Origin: Cynocephalus volans
Lineage: Eukaryota > Chordata > Mammalia > Dermoptera > Cynocephalidae
DNA length: 64,000 nucleotides
Direction of reading: 5' to 3'
Assembly: GCF_027409185.1 (NCBI RefSeq)
Contig: NC_084463.1
Span: 114,396,133-114,460,132, forward strand
Positions 57,890-64,000 of this stretch are shown here, in pieces. The translations under genes were made by a program, and so were the position numbers. The number at the start of each line of letters is the position of its first letter. The stretch's first letter is position 1. A model generated the notes under the pieces. It did no database searches. It was given only the letters and a program-made list of their open reading frames with translations, and was not told where the DNA came from.

Positions 57890-58060
57890 AGAACTGGAAA
57901 GACCCTTAGAGACTCCCTTATTTTACAAATGAGAAAACCGAGGACCAGAGAGATGATTAAATGATTCGCTCAATCGAGGACACAGAATTAGTGGCACAGC
58001 CAGGATACAACTCAGGTCTTTATTAGAAGTACAGGCCTGCTACTATCTGCATTCAACAGC
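57890..58060 (-). repeat. MIR fragment
   Basis: TTATTTTACAAATGAGAAAACC, GAGGACCAGAGAGATGATT and GTGGCACAGCCAGGATAC. Confidence 0.7.
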
Positions 58061-58955
58061 ACCCCAGCCCCAATTCGTAACACATTTCTTCTTTCAATCC
58101 CACCTCCCACATCTACCCCCAATGCACACACACACATACACTCCCATGCACATGCGCCCTCAGGCTCCCACTGCTCAGAAAGGATGTGCAGCTCAGTCTT
58201 CCATAAAGCCTATGGGACTGATGTCAACTTTGAGTACAGTCTTGGGCATTATAGTGAGTTGCATTTTAATTGGAACAAAGCCTGCAGGTAAAGGAATGGT
58301 CCACTGGCTTATTTTAGGCATTCATTGCAGGTGGGAAAGGCGGATCGGGAATGGAAAATTTCCAGTCACACCTCTCCTACCACATGGCTGAATGAAGCCC
58401 ACTCTGCCTGCCTAGGAGATTCCCAGGGCCTGCACAGCCACCGCCCGTCCCCAACCCTGCCAAATTTGGGAGGCAGCAGATTTAATTCTTTAACTCAGTT
58501 CTGAGTCAGAGGTGGCCCAAGAGTCAGAGCCCAAGCCAATGCTGTCAGGGGTGAAGTTGCAAAATTATCCCCTCAGGCTCCAACCACATCATCCCTGAAT
58601 TACTAAGCTCCAAAGCAGATAATCAGATATTCTCCAGAAGCCTCTGCAGCAGGCTTCCTCCTAAGGGACTGCACTGTTTTTTGTGGCTCTGAGACCCACA
58701 TGTGGGAGGTGTTGCTGAAATGCCTCTCTTGCTGAAGTGTCTGTAAGTTGGGGAAGGGATAGAGGAAGTCTGGAGGGGTGGAGGAAGAAGAATGGGTTTG
58801 TTCACAGCCAAGAAACCATAACCATCTGGGAACTTCTGGCTATAAGGAAACTCAATTCAGGTCACAGACTCAGGCACCCAGGGGCCAAAGCCTTGTGTGA
58901 GAGTCATAGCATCACAGATTTGGGCACCTAGAGATGGTTCCAGCTAGTGCTGACA
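58061..58955. other. No recognised element
   Basis: Contains a short CACACA tract near 58127-58140. Otherwise unassigned. Confidence 0.4.
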
Positions 58956-58959
58956 TTAT

Positions 58960-59650
58960 AGGATGGTAGTCAACATGTCAATTAACTCAACTGTTAAACC
59001 CACAGTCCATCCTAAGGGAAAATACTCTGCTCATTGTCCCTGCAAAAGGCAGCCAAGGGTAGCCTTGTTTTGACCATGTGACCCTTTGGCCACAACTAAC
59101 TGGACAAGTGGGAGCGGAAAGCTGAACCCAAGGGTAACAAATCCATAGGCTGGCCAATGATCTATGATATGGAACGACACAAAAAGAACTGGGACAACCA
59201 TATTTTCTCACGTGGGAATATAAAAAGAGAAACACTGAGAGAAGGAGGCATTTAGCAGCAGAGACAGACATTCAAGGGTTATGATTTAGAGGGAAGTGAG
59301 CAACCATCATGAGCTATGGGCAAGAAAAAGTTACAAGGAAATAGAAATTACAAGGAAGCAGAAGCTATAAGTGGAGAAGTATTGAGAAAATGGAGTGGAC
59401 ATGTAGATGTGCCGGTCGCTGAGTCACATTAATAATCCAGGCTGGTGAGGTTCCAGGGAAACTCTGTTGTTGAGGTCTCTAGAGCCTCTTTAGATCCAGC
59501 GCAATCTTCCAGACCAATATGGCCCAGCTCTACCCCTATCCTCTCCTCAGATTCAGTGAAAAGTTTGTCTCCCTTTTCATTGCGTGCTCTCTCTCCACGT
59601 TACTTGAGCTAAATTGAATGGTTCACACTTCCCAATAATCAAAAGAATCA
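58960..59650. repeat. Ancient interspersed repeat, family not identified
   Basis: Parallels 24040-24660: GAAAGCTGAACCCAAGGG, GAGAAACACTGAGAGAAGG, TTAGATCCAGCGCAATCTTCC and TGAATGGTTCACACTTCCC. Confidence 0.4.
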
Positions 59651-59674
59651 AGCACAGCCTTATCTCAGATTTTT

Positions 59675-59763
59675 GGTTTTTGGTGGCTGGCCAGTACTGG
59701 GATCTAAACCCCAACCTTGGTGTTATAGTACCAAGCTCTCACCAACTAAGCTAACCAGCCAGC
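59675..59763 (-). mobile_element. CYN-type SINE, reverse
   Basis: GGCTGGCCAGTACTGGGATC and CACCAACTAAGCTAACCAGCC. Flanked by CTCAGATTTTT at 59664-59674 and from about 59764. Confidence 0.88.
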
Positions 59764-60044
59764 CTCAGATTTTTTTAATGATTCAATACTAATGACAATG
59801 TTGAAAGAGGAAAATGAAATCACCCACCATGTTTCCTCATTTAATAAAATAACGATAGTAGCTTTCAAGTATCAGACATAATTCTTCATATTCTTGTACA
59901 TATTTTTACACAATTGCAATTATGGTGAACATACATTTTGACTTTGGCTTATTGGGACTTGAAGAAATATTTAGGAGAAGGGTGAGGAAGAAAGGGGGAT
60001 TCAGGGAAGAACTCCCCGTTTCTGTGCTGAGTGACTGTATAGAA

Positions 60045-60215
60045 CTACGATGTCCTACACAGTAGCCACTAACCACATGTGGCTACTTAAATTTACATTT
60101 AAAATAATTAAAATTAAATAAGGTAAAATTTTGCTCCTTAGTTACTAGCCACATTTCAAGTGCTCAATAGCTGCACGTGGTTAGCGGCTGCCATATGGGA
60201 CAGCACAGATAGAGA
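60045..60215. repeat. hAT-type non-autonomous DNA transposon (MER3-like)
   Basis: Palindromic arms GTAGCCACTAACCACATGTGG and GCACGTGGTTAGCGGCTGCC flank an AT-rich centre. Confidence 0.65.
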
Positions 60216-60284
60216 ACACTGCCATCATTTCAGAAAGTTTTATTAGACTTTTGTGGGAGAGAGATTTCCCCGTTGTCCTCTGTA

Positions 60285-60510
60285 ACAACAGTAGGCAAAC
60301 CTTTTCCGTAAGTGGCCAGACAGTAAATATTTTAGGCTTTGAAGGCCATAGGTCGCTGTTACAATTACTCGAACTTGTTGCTGTAGCATGAAAGCAAGCA
60401 TAGACAACACATAAACAAATGCACACGGCTGTCTGTGTTCCAGTAAAACTTTATTTGCAAAAAAAGGGCAGTGGGCCAGATTTGACCTGCCCAGTAGTTT
60501 AGTTTGCTGG
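60285..60510. repeat. hAT-type non-autonomous DNA transposon
   Basis: GTAGGCAAACCTTTTCCGTA, GGCCAGACAGTAAATATTTT, CAGTAAAACTTTATTTGC and GTTTGCTGGCCC form a familiar hAT element. Confidence 0.75.
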
Positions 60511-61235
60511 CCCTTGCTGACCCTATCACATCATCCTATTTGTTTCCTTTACAGCATTGTTTTATATAACTTCTTTGTTTACTGTCTTCCTCCCCACATT
60601 AGACTGTTAGCTCCATGAGGGCAGAGCCTATGTTGATTCTGCTCGTTAGAGTGAATCCAACACTGAAATGTTGTGCATGCTTAATAAATGTTTGTGGACC
60701 AAATGAATGAATAATGATGTTGCCATATCCTGGACTAGGGAGTGCCAGAGGAGGAAAAGTGTTTGAGAGAAGATGATTTCCCTTAAGGACATGCTAGTTT
60801 TATTATAATTTATTATTTTTATTACTCTCTCTGGAGTCCCTTTCAGCTCTAGCCTTCTTTAAACCTCATTAGTTTTGAGGTCAGTGATGTTTTTCAGTGT
60901 CGCTGCTTTTTGGACCCACTTCCTGGGAAGTTGCAATTGGAGGCCCAGCCATGGGGGAGATCCCCTGGGACCTCAGCCACGAGCCAGAGTAGCCGGAAGA
61001 CGTGGGCCTGGCCTGCCCCTCCTGCACGTTTGTCAGTGTTGGCTCCAAGAACTCAGATTCCTTTCCCATTCTGTTTGGGCTGAGCTGAATTAGAAAGACC
61101 AAATCTATGACTCAAGGAATTACTAATGCAGAATTTTAAAAATTTCAGTCATTCATGTACTCCCTTCACAGTTTATATCATGTTCTCATACCATCTGCAA
61201 ACATGTTTACTTAACATTTTCAGCCCTTTCAAAAA
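60511..61235. other. Mostly unrecognised
   Basis: A short L2/MIR-like end is seen near 60595-60710 (GACTGTTAGCTCCATGAGGG). The 60875-61102 ORFs are not called. Confidence 0.4.
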
Positions 61236-61239
61236 TTTT

Positions 61240-61555
61240 AAATGTTTAAATCAGATGGGGTCATTTCTTGCTCAAAAAACTCCAGTGGCTTCCCATCCCA
61301 GAGTGAATTTCAGAGCTCTTTCCCCAGCCTACAAGGCCCTGACTAATCTGGCCCCTGGCTACTTCTCTGACCTCATTTCTGCTACTCATTCAGTCAGCTC
61401 CAGCCACACTGACCTCCTCATGTTCTTGGAGCATGAACAAGCAAGCTGCTGCCTCAGAGCCTTGGCTCACCCACCTGGCATGCTTCACCCCTCACATGCC
61501 ATCCCTCAGAAGGCCCTTCCTGAACACCCTGTATAAAATAACAGCTCTCTTTGTT
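61240..61555. repeat. L2 LINE fragment
   Basis: AAAACTCCAGTGGCTTCCCA, CTACAAGGCCCTGACTAATC, TGACCTCATTTCTGCTACTC and AGAAGGCCCTTCCTGAACAC are L2 ORF/3' text. The overlapping 136-codon ORF is a relic of it. Confidence 0.8.
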
Positions 61556-61599
61556 CTTTTGAATAAGTGTTGGGATGAGCTAGAAAAATTTCAGACACA

Positions 61600-61850
61600 T
61601 ACACACATCCCCTGTCAGAATATTGATTGGGATCGCATTAAGTGTCTAGAATAATTTGGGAGAAATGACATCTTTATAATATTGAGTCTTCTTGCTATCC
61701 ATGCTATATCTCTTCATTTGTTTAGGTTTTATTTTATGTTTTTCATTAAAGTTTTATAATTTTCTTGATAAAGACCAGGTATATACCTTCAGTTAGATTT
61801 GTTTTTAGAAGCATAAAATTGTGTTGCTTTTTGTAAAGAGTATCTTTTTT
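61600..61850 (-). repeat. L1 fragment, antisense
   Basis: ATTGATTGGGATCGCATTAAG, ATATTGAGTCTTCTTGC and TAAAGACCAGGTATATACC are antisense L1 ORF2. It was the target of the composite element that follows. Confidence 0.7.
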
Positions 61851-61867
61851 AAAAAGTTACATTAGAA

Positions 61868-63367
61868 GAGTTCTGGTCAAGATGGCAGAATAGACGGGCC
61901 CAGCATCACTCTCTCCCCCAAATCAACCAATTTACTACTATAAAAATGTAACAACAGCCAAGCTGGGGCCACTGGAGCTCAGGGAAAGAGGAGGAGAGAC
62001 CCATGGAGATCATGAAGGGGCAGAAGCCACAGTGAGAGAAAGAAAAAACTGTTCAGATTCGTGCTGCAGCCACTTTAACTGAGCACATGGAGCAAGGGCC
62101 AAAAGAAGCTGCAGCTGTGCCCTTCAGATGGAGTTACTTGGAGGCAGCAGGGGAGAAGAGGGCCTTGGCAGCCTCCAGGACAGCAAGACCACTAATATGG
62201 TTCCCATGGACCCACGCAGGAGCAAGGAGCCAGAACAACTGAAAAGGGAGCCGCTCAGAGGCTGGTGAGTCATCGCAAGGGACCAGCACAGGGCCGTCCC
62301 ATGGGAAGTGTTTGGAGCATGGGCGGTGGGGGAGATGGGCCCACCCAGAGAACACTGGGACACAGCAAGGACAGCCAACCTGCCCCCCAATCAGCACAGG
62401 ACCACTCAGAGGAGACTGGTCAGAAGTGCAGAATTGCATGGGGTGCAGTTTGATGAAAAGACTCAGGCCCAGATCAGAGTTTCTACACAACTCAGGTGCA
62501 CCAGGTCTCTGGAGAGCCAGAAGTACCTATAAGGTCAACCATTAAACCCTGAGCTGCACAAAAAGTCTTCCCTAGGGAAACAGCAGCAAAGCAGCAATTT
62601 AGCTCAACCACACACTCAAGTACTGGTTCCCACAGGAAGTTCCCCAATTTTAGAAGTAAGCAAAGGACAAAAAAATTAGTTCCAGCCCAGGCACATTGCC
62701 AGCGCCTTGGGGCCCTGCCCAGGGGCATGGGGCAGAGAGCCAGGGACTGGACCCTCCACCCACAACCAGGGACACCACCAGCACCTTGGGAACCTGCCCA
62801 GGAGCCTGGGTAATTGAGCCAGAGACTGGACTCCCTGCCCACAACCAGGCACACTGCTAGTGCCAAGGAGCATGCCAAAAATATCACCTCCATGTGCGTG
62901 GCCCACCACAGCCACCGCCGTAACCATGGCTGCTGTGAAAGTGGCTAGACATCACAACCACCACGCAAATGGTCCGCCAGCCTCCGGAGTGCATTGACAC
63001 AAGGAGAGTCACCAGCAGAGACCAAAGAAAAGAATAGGATGTCTCTTTCCACAAAGCCTATTCCAGAGTGACAGAAGAAGCATCTGCTCTATGATAATAT
63101 TGGGGGACCTGAACACACCTCTCAGCATTGGACAGATCATCTTGGCAACAAATCAACAGAGTAACCATTACTCTTTCAGAGGGAGAGAAGAAATCTAGGG
63201 TTGTCAGTAGTGGGATAGGGGAGGGAGAGAGGGATAGGGAGAGATTGGACAAGGGGCATAAAGAATAAGTACAATTTGTAACAATATACATACTAGTAAT
63301 ATTGATTTGATCAACATATGTCAACATTGAATCCCCAAAAATGTATAATCAATTATGATTCAACGAA
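61868..63367 (+). mobile_element. Composite non-autonomous L1-derived element with 17-bp duplication
   Basis: The element is about 1.5 kb and starts GAGTTCTGGTCAAGATGGC, a motif typical of L1 5' UTR starts. It has a GC-rich body with tandem repeats (62686-62880) and ends with an L1-type 3' end (CCCCAAAAATGTATAATCAA, then ATGATTCAACGAAAAAAA) close to that of the L1 at 50.8 kb. No ORF1 or ORF2 is present between. Perfect AAAAAGTTACATTAGAA copies at 61851-61867 and 63368-63384 show one retrotransposition event. It is either an internally deleted L1 or a fixed composite family. Confidence 0.75.
62686..62880 (+). repeat. Tandem repeat of about 80 bp, 2.4 copies
   Basis: The units share CAGC(G/A)CCTTGGG, CCTGCCCAGG, GCCAG(G/A)GACTGGAC and CCCACAACCAGG. 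They lie inside the composite element. Confidence 0.8.
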
Positions 63368-63384
63368 AAAAAGTTACATTAGAA

Positions 63385-64000
63385 AATTTTCATTATGACT
63401 CCATTTTTATTTCTAATATTGTTTATTTATGCTTTTTTTCCTAATGAGTCTTACTGCTATTAGAGGGGCAGTAAAGGCCTACTAGCACCTAATGGAGATA
63501 TTGTTTTTGATATAATCAAAAGTATTAAAAAGGGAAGAAAAAAGGAGTAATTAAATATTATTTAATGCTGGTATTTATGTGGAATCCTTAAATCATTTTA
63601 TGTCCCACCAGTGCTATATGACTCGCACACTGGGAAACATTTGATTTATTAAACTGCACCACCACAATGAAATACCTCTTGGATCATCAGTTGCTGTGGC
63701 TTACCTCTGGGCCTGTCTTTAGTGTGGGAAGTAACAGAAGGATGTGGAAGTAGGAGAAATGGGTGTGGAGGGGGCCCCAGAGAAGAGGGGTATCCTAGAC
63801 TCTGGTGAGCTGAGGGGCCTCCCTCCCCACCCATCCTGTTTCCATGAGCAGCCGTGCTCACAGGCGCTCCCCAGGGTGAGGACTTGGGGTGGAGGGAGCT
63901 GGGTTGAGGACCTCCCTGACTTTCCCCATCAAGGACTCGTGCTATGGGTGTGAGGCAGGAAATGGGGGCTTCTTAGAACTGTTGAGGTTTCCTGGAAGCC
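63385..64000. other. Right window end, no recognised gene
   Basis: The first 60 bases look like continuation of the antisense L1 split by the composite element. The rest is unassigned and becomes G-rich after 63740. No COPB1 or other exon was seen. Confidence 0.4.

Noticed and set aside
7886..59763. tRNA-Ile genes
   Set aside because: The tRNA-like bodies carry A-rich tails, target duplications and substitutions and occur in more than twenty scattered copies. They are SINEs.
61126..61536. 136-codon plus-strand ORF
   Set aside because: It coincides with an L2 fragment, so it is a relic of repeat coding sequence.
63385..64000. First exon of the next gene (COPB1 expected nearby in mammals)
   Set aside because: No exon-like coding segment or CpG island is present. 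The G-rich end shows no recognisable protein.

Overview
The window is mammalian nuclear DNA. It has one real host coding exon at the left end, long non-coding DNA packed with interspersed repeats, and one nearly intact, very young gammaretrovirus provirus. The commonest young repeats are monomers and dimers of a tRNA-Ile-like SINE without a separate tRNA-unrelated body. This is the CYN type known from colugos (Dermoptera). There are no Alu, B1, Bov or equine SINEs. I therefore infer a colugo, probably Galeopterus, but this rests on recalled SINE structure and was not searched.

Positions 1-6393 hold the 5' end of RRAS2 (TC21, a RAS-family GTPase) on the minus strand. Coding exon 1 is 6286-6393 inside a CpG island (about 5770-6830), and the DNA to the left is intron 1. 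From 6.8 to 32 kb is upstream intergenic DNA: MIR, L2, old L1, MaLR LTRs, hAT elements, many CYN SINEs, a processed COX4I1 pseudogene split by a SINE (10.75-11.61 kb), and an unexplained CpG-rich block at 25.54-26.00 kb.

Positions 31972-40726 hold the main discovery, a complete plus-strand provirus of the gibbon ape leukemia virus / koala retrovirus type. It has two 669-bp LTRs that I read as identical, a 4-bp GTGT target-site duplication, a tRNA-Pro primer-binding site, a splice donor, a CUG-initiated glycoGag leader, gag, a UAG readthrough junction, pol, a fully open env and a polypurine tract. Only two lesions were found: a reading-frame change in a nine-A run before nucleocapsid, and one premature TAG in the RNase H part of pol. 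Env keeps every hallmark I checked. The LTRs, leader, PBS and PPT look functional, so the locus could still make env transcripts and LTR-driven RNA. It lies about 25.6 kb upstream of the RRAS2 start, in the opposite orientation.

From 40.7 to 64 kb is more intergenic DNA. It contains a GATA/GACA microsatellite, L1 fragments, an LTR with four tandem U3 repeats (44.0-44.5 kb), an inverted pair of one LTR family (47.7-49.4 kb), an L1 3' end carrying nested insertions (48.5-50.85 kb), and a 1.5-kb composite L1-derived element with a 17-bp target-site duplication (61.87-63.37 kb). No other host protein-coding gene, functional RNA gene or CRISPR array was recognised.
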